Notes under the pieces: model-generated
The model's database searches: none
What the model saw: only the letters and a program-made list of their open reading frames with translations
Told to the model about the DNA's origin: nothing
In this document: in pieces, positions 11,642 to 22,838 of the stretch
Position numbering within the stretch: position 1 is the first letter of the stretch
Layout of the letters: each line of letters starts with the position of its first letter
Translations under genes and position numbers: made by a program
Source: Agapetus fuscipes
Lineage: Eukaryota; Arthropoda; Insecta; Trichoptera; Glossosomatidae
NCBI GenBank assembly: GCA_951799405.1
Contig: OX637343.1
Coordinates: 14,486,524 to 14,550,523 of the forward strand
Direction of reading: 5' to 3'
Length of the DNA stretch: 64,000 nt

Positions 11642-11954
11642 GATGGGCTGATTCCCTCATTTCTTTTTACGAATCATTGTGACGTACACAACAAGTCTGT
11701 GCGCTTTGAAGGCCATCGCGTTGTCCACTTGCATGCTAATCGACATAGGAAGTCCGCCAAGGCCGTGACCTAAAGATCAGCAGGCTTGCAGCATTGCAAG
11801 CGGCAATTGTATGTGCTTAATGCACTTATTTAAATACTGATGTGTTTGTATGATGCATAAATCACGTGTCGAATAATTACTGCGGCATGCCAAAGGTAAA
11901 ACACCACACTCCTTGGTACAAGTGTTGCTATGTTTTCTTCTGATTTAAAGTTGA

Positions 11955-12806
11955 AATGGACTTTCTATGAAGTATGATTTGGGAAAAAATGGAGTGGTAG
12001 GGTGAGGAATGATTTCGTTCGAGAAGAATGTGGTGCAAGAAAAATTGTGAAAGTGAAATTAAAATATTTTTTTTAAAGTTTGGCCATATGGAGAGATTTA
12101 ATGAGGAAAGACTGACAAAGATAGTATATTATGTTGCAATAATAGATGGATGTCGTGGCAGAGGAAGGCCGAATTCCTGAAATAGCGAATGAATGGGTTA
12201 TCCAGAGTCATATTAAAGGAGAGCTTGTATGAAGAAAGTTATGACTCTGGATGAAATGAAAGAAGTATGTAAGGACAGAAAGAAATGACGGTTGATGTTG
12301 GCGGTTAGGTCTAGGGTTTTTTGATGTTATACATATTATTATTTTTTTATTTTAAAAATCTGATTTATTGTGTATGTGCCTTGACTGAAAGGTTGGTATG
12401 CGGCTGCCCACCAATCCTGTAAAAAATGTTTCACTATGCAAATATCACCTCTGTTTTAGGGAAGGTCGGCGAGAGTTGAAGGATGTATGTTCATTTTAGA
12501 TTTGTATTGTTTTTATAATGTACCTAAGTCCAGATGCGGCATGTTTAAGCGCGAACTTATACGTGAAAATGGATATAATTTGAATCTTTAATTTCATTTT
12601 ATAATTTTTGGATGAATTCAAAACCAAACACTGTTTATTTTCACTGTAAAATTTATTTAAAAAGATTAAAATCTTTAAACAAATTACTAACGCCTTTTCG
12701 CCCTAGTAGGTCATCATCAGGTATGATTACAGTAAAAGATTTTTAATAAATTTAGTCAATAGGTGAATCTTTAATGTTACATGTCTTTGCAACTTAGATG
12801 AGATAA
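11955..12806 (+). pseudogene. Degenerate LINE 3' copy, split by an insertion
   Basis: Plus-strand remnant of the RT C-terminus (ATGGACTTTCTATGAAGTATG onward) with frameshifts and deletions, then 3' UTR to 12592. A 171-bp insertion at 12593-12763 is flanked by the repeated 12-mer TGAATCTTTAAT; the tail continues to about 12806. Confidence 0.75.
12593..12763 (-). mobile_element. 171-bp insertion with hammerhead-like motif and 12-bp TSD
   Basis: Direct repeats TGAATCTTTAAT at 12581-12592 and 12764-12775 bracket this insertion in a LINE 3' UTR. The minus strand contains CTGATGA, a short CCT/AGG hairpin and CGAAA, arranged like a hammerhead ribozyme core (about 12692-12722). Stem I pairing is weak, so it may be a decayed ribozyme. 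Such cores are known from Penelope-like elements and retrozymes; the family here is not assigned. Confidence 0.55.
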
Positions 12807-13783
12807 GAAAGCACTTCCTTTTGAAGATGATGATAGTAGAATATTGTTTGTTTGGCGAGCCCTGAACCCATGTTAATGATGAAAACAACATATTGAAATC
12901 TGAGTTGACCCATGCTCTACGTGTCCTTGTTTTAACCTTGACTGTGGCATAATTACGTTGAGGCTGGTCATGTACTGGTAAATGTATAGATACAGTATGT
13001 AAATACGTACATAGGTGTTGTACGTCATTTACTAGAATCAATGCATTGCAATTATTCAGGGTTGTCACAAATTGAAACTAAAGTCGTTGATTTTTCTCCT
13101 ATAGCTCAAATCGAGGTTTATACGAGTATGTAGTTCCATATATACGTACTGTTACTAGCGCGCAGAGGGGAAAAAACTCGTATGTAGGTATATTCTCCAA
13201 TGATTTTTAGATAGGACCACTGATACGAAGTTAACTGGTTCTGATCTTTGGAACATTTATAAAATATATAGGACACTTTAGATATGCTTTTCAGGATCGT
13301 TTGCATAATTTTATGAGCCTTTTAAATCATATAATAAATTTATTTACCAGCCTTCGATTGCAGAATATATTATATTTATAAGAACATGTTAAAAAGTATT
13401 TTTAAATTATCCTTTTTACCAATGTATATATATTCGCATGAATGCCATTGACAAACTTGCCACAGAAATAATAGATATCAATGCAAATATGTGCAAGTAT
13501 ATAGATGTCAACTATATTTGCAACTGTCAGCTAAACGCTATTTGTATTATCAATGTCAACGAATGATCTTTGAAGGCGTATTTATCTTCCTTTCCGATAT
13601 TCTCCTTGAGAATGTGTTTCCAATGCTGACTATCTGTCAAGTTGCCACAAACTAACACTTTGATCTTAAAGATTTCAATCGAATATTTACTATGTCTTTT
13701 TGAACTATTTTGATTTATGGGTTTAAAGAATGAAAAACAAGCTAGATAAATATGTTCATACTTGTGCCGTCGTTACTATATAT
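12807..13783. other. No gene recognised
   Basis: AT-rich DNA with short frames (12727-13068 minus, 13118-13306 minus) that show no domain. No repeat of the main families was seen. Confidence 0.4.
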
Positions 13784-14165
13784 TGTTATGTAAATAGTAG
13801 ATTAATATAAGTGTACATCGTAGGTAGCAATAATTATTATAGTGTTATGTAAATAGTAGATTAATATAGGTGTGCATCGTAGGTTGCAATAATTATTATA
13901 GGCTTAAGAAATCTATCAAAGAAATAATCCCTCTGTACTCTCGAAGCTGGTAGAGCGTTCGACAGTGTGCTGGCAAATTGGTCCCTAGAGACTTCTGACT
14001 CTGGGGTATATAAGGCGCAAATTTGGGTGCAGGAGAGGAGATAGATATTCGCCTTTGATTGGAGAACAAGTGTGAGGTGCTGAACTGTGAAATAAATTTA
14101 AGTTGCTAAAAGTGTTAAAAATATATATAAAGTTGTCAAATAAATTAAGTGTAAATAAATATCCA
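13784..14165 (+). repeat. LTR-like sequence with 59-bp tandem duplication
   Basis: Two tandem copies (13784-13842, 13843-13901) begin TGTTATGTAAATAG. Downstream come GGGGTATATAAGGC (TATA-like, about 14005) and several AATAAA signals at 14090-14160. This resembles a U3-R-U5 arrangement, but no CA end or TSD was found, so it may be a truncated LTR. Confidence 0.4.
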
Positions 14166-14280
14166 AAAAGATGACCAGTTTTTTTTGTTTAAAGTCTATC
14201 CGAACAAACATGACCCGAGTGTGTAAGTGGTCGAATCAGTCGTATTTTCCTCAAATATTGATTATGGGGCTCAGATTTTT

Positions 14281-14403
14281 GTTGTGTATGTTCCTTGACT
14301 TATAGGTTGGTATGCGGCTGACCACCCATGCTGTAGAAAATGGTTCACTTTGCCAGTGCGAACTTATAGGTGTCTGCTTATGAGAATGAATGCATATAAT
14401 ACC
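14281..14403 (+). repeat. LINE 3' tail with internal deletion
   Basis: The head TTCCTTGACTTATAGGTTGG and ACCACCCATGCTGTAG are intact, then CTTTGCCAG jumps to TGCGAACTTATAGG, removing about 100 bp of the usual 3' UTR. The tandem tail is missing. Confidence 0.7.
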
Positions 14404-14937
14404 ATCTTCGATACATTTTTCGATAGTAATTGACGCAATGTCTTATATTCGTGGGGAATAGTATTAATTTTCAAATTTGGCAAATAACACTGTGTCCTTC
14501 GGATTTCCTAAACAATTCGTGTACTTTTAACCTAAATTCATAAATTTGCAAAAAAAAAAATGCAGTGTGGGCGTGCATACGATGCATATCAAGACAGTAA
14601 ATAACAAATAATTAATTTAATAACAGTTCGGCAATGCACATTAAAGGAGACGACCGTGATCAAATTATAATTTAATACGTCATCCAAGAAAAAAATACAA
14701 AAAAAATAGATTACTGTAACTTAAAAAAACTTTAAAAAAAGGCGAAAATATTCGAGCCAAAAAAAAAATAATCAAGTGAATTAAAACTTTCACTGTGTGA
14801 ATTTTCACTGTGTGAATACACAAACCCTACAAAATCGAATTAAAACTGTGTTATTTTTTAAAATAAATAAAAAAAACTATGTTATCAGGTTAATATAATC
14901 ATATATTGATGGTAAATAAGTTAGCTGAACATATTTG

Positions 14938-15183
14938 TCTCGTCTTTTAGGTTGGTATGAAGCTGAAAACCCTCACTGTAAAAAATGGTTTACAATGTCA
15001 CCCCTGTTTTATGAAAGTTCAGGCGTGAGCACATGCCGCATGTGAATTTACAGCATAAAATACATAAAAAAAAAACAAACTCAAAATATGTACATACACC
15101 CTGAAAATCTTGCCGAATTTTCTTGAAACAGTGACATCGGCAAAGTGAACCATTTTTTACAATTTACGTTGTAAGTCTCATAT
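14938..15183. repeat. Inverted pair of LINE 3'-UTR fragments
   Basis: A plus-strand head (about 14938-15022) is followed by a minus-strand body (about 15023-15180) ending in AAAGTGAACCATTTTTTACA. The pair could fold back. It abuts the solo LTR at 15184. Confidence 0.65.
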
Positions 15184-15501
15184 TGTTATGATTTTACTTG
15201 GGTTCTTTTCAATTAAACTGCGATTTATTTATTTAAAAGGATTTACTTTGCACAATATACGGTTACACAGTACATCTCTAGCTCTATCGACTTCGTGTCA
15301 CAATGTTTCAAGCCTCCTACTCTCCGCACCATTGTGGCTCGTATATATAGGTACGAAAGAGACGATTCTTGCATGTTCTAGATTATTCCACATACTTCCA
15401 TAATGGATTTTTCGTAACACTTCCAGATTGTTCGACACGCACCACCGTGCTTAGGAGCACGTACCTTGGTACATTTGCACACAAACTTATAGTTCGTAAC
15501 A
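15184..15501 (-). repeat. Solo LTR, 318 bp
   Basis: Starts TGTTATG and ends CGTAACA on the plus strand, flanked on both sides by ATAT (15180-15183, 15502-15505). The minus strand has CTATATATACGAGCC as a TATA-like element and AATAAA-type signals near its end. No internal region follows, as expected after LTR-LTR recombination. Confidence 0.7.
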
Positions 15502-16189
15502 ATATCAAAATCAAGTAGGGATATTTTTTTAATGTAAATTCAAAAAGTGCCTTTTGATTTTTTCGTATTTTATCGATATTAGACGTTTTATTTAAGCATA
15601 TTAATTTAGTATCTGTTTGTATCTATAAATTATTTTGATTCTATTGAAATAAATGTACGATAAGCAGGAAGTTGTCCTCTAAGAAAACTCGTAAGTTCTC
15701 TATACTTAAGGAATTAGAAAATGCAATAATTGTGTATCATTAATTGTAAATTGTCAAAGCAAATAAATATTTACGAAAACACGCAAACCTGATGGTAGGT
15801 AGCGATTTATTTGAAATCAATGTTTGTTATGAAATGCAGGGAAATTATATACCTTCTTCTTTTAGTTTGACTTCTTTCGAAGATTATCATGGCTAGGTGT
15901 CCATAGACCATACTCTAAGGCCCGGTATTTTCAAGTTTATAAAAGTTAACTTTAATGCAGTTTTATTTAAAATTTAGTTAATATTTAACTTACTTAATTT
16001 CGCCAGTACCTAAATGTTTCGATTTACAAAATGGCGGCGTCTTCACTGAGAGCAACTGTTTTTTTTCATTTATGTAAGGATTCATCAAAATTGCCGCAAA
16101 CGGAACATTTTTTGAGTTGCTTTCCAGCCTACTGAAGGTTGGAAATTTAATTTCTATAACTAGTTGTTTGTTTGGAAGCTTTTGAAAGG
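15502..16189. other. No gene; possible outer TIR of a decayed element
   Basis: CCCGGTATTTTCAAGTTTA at about 15923 is mirrored by ACTTGAAAATACCAGG at about 16868, so a decayed foldback element may span 15922-16885 and contain the younger insertions at 16190 and 16606. Confidence 0.35.
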
Positions 16190-16520
16190 CATTTTTTTTT
16201 TAAGAAATCCTGTGCGGGAGACTCCCTAGATTCTAAAGACTCTAGGGGTCTATGACACTTGTTGTAGAACCGCAGAGGTGTACGAGCTTGGTCGTCGCTA
16301 CAAAGCGCCAATACTCAAGCAAGACCCAGTTGCTGTAAGGCTGGATGGACCTTTGGTGACCGGTCATTGGTAAAGGTTTATGAATTTTTCAACCCAGCAA
16401 AGAGCACATTCGAAATATAAATGGTATATTTTTGTGCTCCGCCGAGATCCGAATCCACAACCTTCCATTTACGAGTCCGAAGTGTTGCCACTACGGACTA
16501 CGGACCGGTCCAAGATTGTA
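16190..16520 (-). repeat. tRNA-derived SINE, family 1
   Basis: On the minus strand: tRNA-like head (CCGTAGTCCGTAGTGG and GGTTGTGGATTCGGATC as degenerate A and B boxes) near 16515-16440, unique body, then CCGCACAGGATTTCTT and an A tail (T run at 16191-16201). The family uses pol III type internal promoters and LINE machinery for mobility (general knowledge). Confidence 0.8.
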
Positions 16521-16605
16521 ATTAAAGCATTGTAATTATTTCTAAGATTTTGGAGCGGGGCTTATCATTTCGGGACTTATCGGCTTTAAGTTAACTTGAA
16601 ATGTA

Positions 16606-16838
16606 CCCTTAGTACGAGTTGCAAAACTTGAGAAAAGTTAAGTTTACGGAAAACATTAAAGCGTGATTTCTCCCAAAATCTGCCGTTTTTGTTTCTTACA
16701 CTTTGTGGTCTTACCAAAAGAGTTACAGTGATGAAGAAAATCAAGTTCAAACAAACAAAAACGGCAGATTTTGGGGGAAATCACTCTTTAATAATTGCCG
16801 TAAACTTTACATTACTCAAGTTTTGCAAGAGTATTTTG
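16606..16838. mobile_element. TA-type foldback MITE, CCCTTAGTACGAG family
   Basis: Left end after TA: CCCTTAGTACGAGTTGC; the mirror image of the internal CAAAATCTGCCGTTTTTG lies near 16763. The right terminus is eroded (TTTTGCAAGAGTATTTTG). Three better copies lie at 37266, 46814 and 63498. Confidence 0.75.
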
Positions 16839-16965
16839 AGTTATAGTTAAGTAAAATTAAACTATACTTGAAAATACCAGGTGTTAGTTGATTCTTTTCT
16901 TCGTATGTTAAACTGGTTCAGTTTAATTGATTGTAGAGGCATTAACTTTGTAATCGTTCATCATT

Positions 16966-17040
16966 AATGAAAAAAGAAAAACAGTTTTGTTTTCGATTAC
17001 GTGACGTAATCGAAAACAAAACTGTTTTTCTTTTTTCATT
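16966..17040. repeat. Perfect 37-bp inverted repeat with 1-base spacer
   Basis: Left arm 16966-17002 and right arm 17004-17040 are exact reverse complements around G17003, centre CGATTACGTGACGTAATCG. The 11-mer GGTTCAGTTTA occurs on both sides (16914 and 17041), possibly a target duplication. Transcribed, it would make a perfect hairpin. Confidence 0.85.
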
Positions 17041-17093
17041 GGTTCAGTTTATTTTATTAATTGGTTTTTTCCATTCTACTCCTTGAATAACTA

Positions 17094-17487
17094 TTCCTTG
17101 ACTTAAAGGTTGGTATGAGGCTGACCACCCATACTGTAACACGTAAACAAAAACCTTATTTTTCCATGCCCATTTTTTTATTGACACATGTGAAAATTGC
17201 TAAACATAAAGCAAACTATATTTTTGAGAATAACATATTTTTAGTTTCTAACATCTAGGATCTAAATGATTTCATTAGAGTGTTGCTATTTTTAGATCAT
17301 GTAATAGGTTTTTAAGTATATTTGAACAAATTGTGTACATTCAATAACATGGACGACGCTGAATCCAAAACCAAAATGATGTGACACATTTTTAGCAGGT
17401 TATTTTGCAAATCTAACATTATTTAAGATATTTTAATGTTACGTTTATTGACAAATTATTATTATTATAAATTAATTTGTCATGTAT
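17094..17487 (+). repeat. LINE 3'-UTR head fragment and AT-rich DNA
   Basis: Only the first ~45 bp of the 3' UTR (CCTTGACTTAAAGGTTGG to CATACTGTAA) are present at 17094-17138. The remainder to 17487 is AT-rich with nothing recognisable. Confidence 0.5.
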
Positions 17488-18466
17488 TGTTCTTGACTTA
17501 TAGGTTGTTATGCGGCTGACCACCCATACTATAACAAATTGGTTCACTTTGCCAATGTCACCCCTGTTTCAGGGAAGGACGGCAAGAGTTGCAAGGCTTA
17601 AAATGGACTTTCTAAGAAGTATGATTGGGAAAAAACGGAGTGACAGGGTGAGGAATGATTTTGTAAGAAAAGAATGTGGTGCAAAAGAAAGTGTGAAAGT
17701 GAAGATTAAAAGAAGTTTGTTAAGATGGTTTGGGCATATGGAGAGAATGAATGAGGAAAGACTGACGAAGAAAGTATATGTTGGTAGAATAGATGGATGT
17801 CGTGGTAGAGGAAGACCGAGAAAGGTATGGATGGACCAAATATCCGAAATTGCGAATGAATGGAATATCCAGAGTCATAATAAAAGAAGAGCTTGTATGA
17901 AGAAGGTTATGACTCTGGAGGAAATGAAAGAAGTATGCAAGGATAGAAAGAAATGGCGGTTGATCTGTGATGTTGGCGGCTAGGGTTTGTTAAAGTGAAT
18001 TTGGTTTTATGATTTAGTTTTTTATGTCCATGTATATATTGTTATTTTTATTCTTTGATTTTAAAAAATGTAATTTGTCATGTATGTTCCTTGACTTATA
18101 GGTTGTTATGCGGCTGACCACCCATAATATAAAAATTGGTTCACTTTGCCAATGTCACCCCTGTTTCAGGGAAGGACGGCAAGAGTTGCAAGGCTTATGT
18201 TCATTTGAGATTGGGTTTTTATATTGTAGGTCCACATGCGGCATGTGTTAGCGCGAAATTATACATATCTGCTTGTGGGAATGCATTTAGTATAAATCTT
18301 AAATGATATATATCTTTGCAGCTTAGATTAGATTAGATTAGATTAGATTAGACATGCGGCATGTGTTAGCGCGAAATTATACATATCTGCTTGTGGGAAT
18401 GCATTTAATATAAATCTTAAATGATATATATCTTTGCAGCTTAGATTAGATTAGATTAGATTTATA
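17488..18466 (+). mobile_element. Chimeric LINE copy, subfamily A, duplicated tail
   Basis: A 3'-UTR head (17488-17600) is fused at GGCTTA to the RT C-terminal coding region, which runs into a complete 3' UTR and a GATTA array near 18327-18349. About 110 bp of tail are then repeated, ending in a second array to 18466. Confidence 0.8.
17607..17983 (+). pseudogene. LINE ORF2 C-terminal fragment
   Basis: From MDFLRSMIGKKRSDRVRND to LICDVGG* this is the last ~125 codons of the non-LTR reverse transcriptase, differing at only a couple of residues (KECGAKES) from the copies at 10049 and 50957. The open frame continues upstream to 17510 through the fused 3'-UTR head, which is not genuine coding sequence. 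No catalytic domain remains. Confidence 0.8.
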
Positions 18467-18554
18467 CAAAAATTAAGAACAAATTATAAATATTACGCAT
18501 ATATCAGAATATATTTTTAATAATGATGTTGAGAGAATTTATTTGGTTGGCGCT

Positions 18555-18806
18555 ATTTTTGTGTGCATCACACCTCAAGAGCCCTCAACAAGCTTGGTCG
18601 TCACTATTGAAAACGCCAATTCCCAAGCAAGACGTAGTTTCTGTAAGGCTGGATGGACCTTTGATGACCGGTTTTTGATAATGAAACATGATTTTTTCAT
18701 GTTTGAAAATACAAATGATGTATTTATGTGCTCCGCCGGGACTCGAAACCACGATCTTTCGATTGCGAATCCGAAGCGTTAACCATTAGGCTACGGTCCG
18801 GTCAAT
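18555..18806 (-). repeat. tRNA-derived SINE, family 1, alternative 3' end
   Basis: The tRNA head is well kept on the minus strand (CCGTAGCCTAATGGTTAACG and GGTTTCGAGTCCCGGCGG, 18805-18735). The 3' end differs from other copies: it finishes at GGGCTCTTGAGGTGTGATGC and lacks the GGGAGACTCC segment and A tail. The variants at 43722, 46327 and 57105 share this end. Confidence 0.8.
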
Positions 18807-18853
18807 TTTAATTTACAAGTTTTATTTACTTCTTATTCGCCTTTTTCCGCGGA

Positions 18854-19021
18854 TTCCGCGGAGTCTTGAATTTCTAAATTATCAATATTCCGATTAACCG
18901 ATGATTTTCACCTTTTTTTTTTATCAATTTAATTTTTTTCCGCGGAGTCTTGAATTTCTAAATTATCAATATTCCGATTAACCGATGATTTTCACCTTTT
19001 TTTTTTATCAATTTAATTTTT
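18854..19021. repeat. 84-bp tandem duplication
   Basis: Two consecutive near-identical units starting TTCCGCGGAGTCTTGAATTT at 18854 and 18938, with a T-run length difference. No coding role seen. Confidence 0.8.
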
Positions 19022-19026
19022 TTGTC

Positions 19027-19270
19027 CTGGATGATGATGATGATGGATGATTTCTTTCCTGTGGCGCCATTTAATGGTCCAGGACCATCTCAAGGGCGCC
19101 ATGGCTTCTGGAGAAAAGTAGTGTCTTCAGTTCCTTTCTGAAGGTGGTGGTAGGCTGGTTCGCGCGAACACCGACGGGCAAATTGTTAAATCGACGGGCG
19201 ATCGCTATGAACAAAAATGACCTGCAAACTAAAATGACAGAAGGGTGAGAGAAGGGGGTGAGACGCACTC
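19027..19270 (-). pseudogene. Non-LTR retrotransposon C-terminal fragment (second family)
   Basis: A 65-codon minus-strand frame reads ...ARRFNNLPVGVRANQPTTTF... followed by FRKELKTLLF, the pattern of the RT C-terminus in CR1/Rex/Jockey-like proteins. The end next to it carries ATC repeats (19027-19042). Shorter relatives lie at 27806-27965 and 57665-57812. It is unrelated to the RTE-like LINE that dominates the window. Confidence 0.6.
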
Positions 19271-19361
19271 AATCTTTCGTTTTGAAAATGTAGATCGCTA
19301 TGCTTTCAAACACTTTTTCGAATCTCGTAAAAATTCATTAACTTGATGCCCAAGGTGGTTT

Positions 19362-19795
19362 TTTTTTTTTTTTTTTTTAAGAAATCCTGTGCGGGAGACT
19401 CTCTAGATTCTAAAGACTCTAGGGGTCTATGACACTTGTTGTAGTGCCGCAGAGGTGTACGAGCTTGGTCGTCGCTACAAAGCGCCAATACTCAAGCAAG
19501 ACCCAGTTGCTGTAAGGCTGGATGGACCTTTGGTGACCGGTCATTGGTATAGGCTTATGAATTTTTCAATCCAGCGAAGAGCACATTTGAAATATAAATG
19601 GTATATTTTTGTGCTCCGCCGGGATCCGAATCCACAACCTTTCATTTACGAGTCCGAAGTGTTGCCACTACGGACCGGTCCAAGATGCCAACGACACGCG
19701 GTGTACCTGAGCGGTCACCCATCCATGTACTGTCAGCGCCCAATGTTGTTTAACTTCGGTGATCTATGGGAACCGGTGCTTTCAACATGGTAACG
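19362..19795 (-). repeat. Composite 5S rRNA / tRNA SINE
   Basis: Reading the minus strand: 19795-19685 resembles 5S rRNA (GATCACCGAAGTTAAACAAC, GGGCGCTGACAGTAC, GGATGGGTGACCGCTCAGG, ACACCGCGTGTCGTTGGC), followed by the tRNA-like head of SINE family 1 and its body to the A tail at 19360-19378. The 5S internal control region words are recognisable. This is probably the full-length form of the family; most other copies lack the 5S part. Confidence 0.8.
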
Positions 19796-19954
19796 TCGTT
19801 GACAATATAAAACTAAACACATAAAAAACATTTCACAAATTAATAATTACATTTTAAAATCAATTTTAAGCATTATAATCTATTTGAAATAAAACAGTTC
19901 GAATTCACTTATTCAATTTATTTATTGCCTTAATGTATGTGAAGGAAAAAGAGG

Positions 19955-20400
19955 TAATGAAGGGATAATGTTAATTTGAAATTAGCTTTTATGTACGCAT
20001 TTTGTAAGTAGGAAAGCGGTATGTGTAAGCGTGAACTTCAACGTGTCTGCTTGTGGGAATACCTACACTAAATGTGATTCTTAAATGGTAGTTTATCTTT
20101 GCAATACAGATGGTATATTATAGAGGTTTGCAGAAAATATATGTTAAACTTGTGCATGTGGAAAGAATGAGTATGATAGACTGACAAAATATAAATACAG
20201 AGAGAGTGCGAAAGGAAAAAGAGGAAAAGGGACGACCGAGATATCGAGATATGGAGTGATCAGATTGTGAAAGAATGGGATGTACAAAGCGAGCGTAAAA
20301 GAAGAAAATGCTTGAAAAAGGTGATGGATATGAATGAATTGAAAGAGGTATGTAAGGATAGGAAGAAATGGAGGTAGCTCTGCAGAGGCTCCGGCCATAC
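19955..20400 (+). pseudogene. Diverged LINE remnant, third subfamily
   Basis: Contains a LINE 3'-tail piece (19955-20130) and then a coding remnant whose plus-strand translation keeps GRPRYRDMEWSDQIVKEWD and NELKEVCKDRKKWR*, i.e. the RT C-terminus with clear divergence from subfamilies A and B. The order tail-then-ORF indicates two adjacent pieces. Confidence 0.6.
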
Positions 20401-20752
20401 CTAGCGAAATGACGACAGAGTTGCTGTACAGAATTGACAAAAAAAAAGTATCAATAGTTTTATGAACTACTACTCCATGTTTCCCCACACTATACCCCGT
20501 GTTTTTATGTAAATTTATATTTAATAACAAAGTGAACAATACGTCATATTTTTTTCTGACATCACGCATGAATTTAGGCTCTTGATATGAATGTATGTAT
20601 ATACTTTACACCTTCTTATACCTATATAATATATTTAAAGTATTATTAAACATCTGTGTTTGTTTTACCAAGTAAATATGTACATTATATGTATAAATTT
20701 TTCTAACATATGAAAAACACTTATATTTTACAATTTCAATACCTACAATCGT
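20401..20752. other. No gene recognised
   Basis: AT-rich; the minus-strand frame 20144-20569 overlaps the antisense of the LINE remnant and is a shadow. Confidence 0.45.
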
Positions 20753-20875
20753 CATTTTAGTCGTCCGTTGAGCCAACGCTTTGACAAACTAATGATGCAT
20801 TTGTATGAAGATCTGTCAATCCAAGATGGCCGCAAGTGAACAGCTGATTAGTTTTCATACAAATATTACCAAAAT
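20753..20875. mobile_element. MITE I, one half
   Basis: Left TIR (ATTTTAGTCGTCCGTTGAGC) and core (CTGTCAATCCAAGATGGCCG, AACAGCTGATTAG) of the element seen complete at 22839 and 47838; the right TIR is missing. Confidence 0.7.
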
Positions 20876-21299
20876 TCTTGTATTTTGTAGCATGTAACTA
20901 AAATTAAGTAAGTACCTGATATTCTCAAGTATTAAATTTGAAATAAAAATTCCGTAACTAAACAGTAATATGATAAGGCGCATTTTTATGAGTTTTTCCA
21001 TGTTTTTCCATTAAAAAATAAACTGTTTCTATGAAATGAATAATTTTATTTTTACAATTTAGAAATATATTTTTTACGTTTAACAATAATATTTTTTTAC
21101 TGTTGTATAACATTCCAACCACGTAGAATTAATTTTAAAGGCTTTTTTACACATTTAATTCGTGATCGATTTGAGATTCCTATTTTCCTTTAATTTATTA
21201 TTTTTACCAAAAAATGTTCTCAACGAATTTTGAAAATTCAAAATTTACCTCGGCTAGATGACATCATAGTTTATGGCCCATCTTTAATCTATAATATAA
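20876..21299. other. No gene recognised
   Basis: AT-rich sequence without motif or repeat that I can name. Confidence 0.4.
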
Positions 21300-21715
21300 G
21301 TATTACATTTAAGATTCATATTAAATGCATGCCCATAAACATACACGTATAAGCTCATGGTTACACATGCCGCATGTGAACTTACAGCATAGAAAGCCTT
21401 ATCTCAAATGAACATAAGCCCTGCAACTCTGGTCGACCTTCCCTGAAACAGGGGCGACATTGTCAAAGTGACATCTGATGAAATATGACATAAAAAAGTA
21501 TAGCACGTAGCATTTTTTGCCAATGCCACCCCGGTTTCAGGCAAAAAGCGGCAGGAGTTGCAAGGTTTATGTTCATGTGAGGTTTTGTTTATTTGTATGC
21601 ACGCATGCAGAATGCGTGGGCGCGAACCTACATGTGCCTGTCTGTGGGCATGCATTTAATATGAGCCTTAAATGTTAGCATATCTTTGCAGCTTACATTA
21701 TAGATTATTATAGAT
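21300..21715. repeat. Inverted pair of LINE 3' tails
   Basis: A minus-strand copy (about 21300-21478) and a plus-strand copy (about 21512-21715) face each other over a ~35-bp spacer. The plus copy belongs to a variant with CCACCCCGGTTTCAGG and GGGCGCGAACCTACATGTGC, also seen at 48240. Confidence 0.7.
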
Positions 21716-22838
21716 TTCAGCATATTTTAAAATTTACTTGTATAAAATTGTTTTGAAGTATAATGTATGTTTTGTCTCTAGTGTACTATTTTATTTTGTA
21801 TGGATGACATCACCAGGTCTATGGTGATTAGATTCAAATTCACCATTTAATAAAACACAAGTGCCTTGCAACCCGGCCAAGTGACATCTTATATTTTCCC
21901 GATTTAAATGTGTGAACTCCTTGGTGATCGATATGAAATCCCATATTTTCCTGATTCAGTTCGACTTACAAAAATGTTCTCAATTTGAAAAATAAATTCT
22001 TCCAACAGGCATACCAAGTGTTGCCCACTAAAAATGTTATATGTGGGTAGGTTACATTTTATTCTTCTCGCTCGATATATTTTGTTGTTGCAAAGATTTT
22101 CCAACTTTATAATTTTAATTTCTCAACCAAGAATTTTCGGAGCGCACTGAGTTTCCTCGTCTATTAAAATTAAAATCACCGTTATTATTTGAGAGTATTA
22201 TTGTGGCCCAGAATTATAAAACCATAACCATGGAGAAGTATTTTTTTTTTCATATGGGTAGGTACTATGTGGTTCATATAATATTTTTTAAATACGGTAA
22301 AAATATAAAAATATGCATTCCGATCTTGATGGGTATGTAGGTGTACAACTCATTATTATTTTAACTAAAAAATGAGTTTTTGAATAACGGAATATTTTAG
22401 TCTATGCTTAATTTATGGCATCTTTTAGTTTTTAACATCAAGGTACATTAAATGAGGTCCGCACGTGAATTAACATAGCTAATATTGTGTCGTCATCCAA
22501 CAGGGTTGCTAGAAAAAATGCAAACAAATATTTGGTTATTGGTTGCTAAGGATGGCATTCCCATACAAGAATGACGTTTGCTCGCCGAGAAAAAAGTTCC
22601 AAATTCAAAAATTAAAAAATGTCCACAAAAATAACATAGATAAACAAAAAGTTGTGACGCCATACGACCGAGTTTCTAGAGAAATGGCTAACTAACATTT
22701 TTTTACTGATTCCTAAGGTTCCTAGTTAAATTAAGACTTCCTGTGTTTACCCCCCGAAAGAAAACGAATATGGAACTTCTGTTAGGACTCCATTCATCCT
22801 TTTAGTCCAGCTTAACTCCTAATCATTATCTAACGGAG
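21716..22838. other. No gene recognised
   Basis: AT-rich. The words TTTGCTCGCCGAGAAAAA and CCAAATTCAAA near 22575-22605 recur near 24450-24485, hinting at another old repeat. No coding frame. Confidence 0.4.

Noticed and set aside
18320..18350. Telomere-like repeat
   Set aside because: The unit is GATTA, not the insect telomeric TTAGG, and it lies at LINE 3' ends.
19685..19795. Possible 5S rRNA gene
   Set aside because: It is diverged and deleted relative to 5S rRNA, is joined to a tRNA-like SINE and recurs at 43990-44092, so it is a SINE component.
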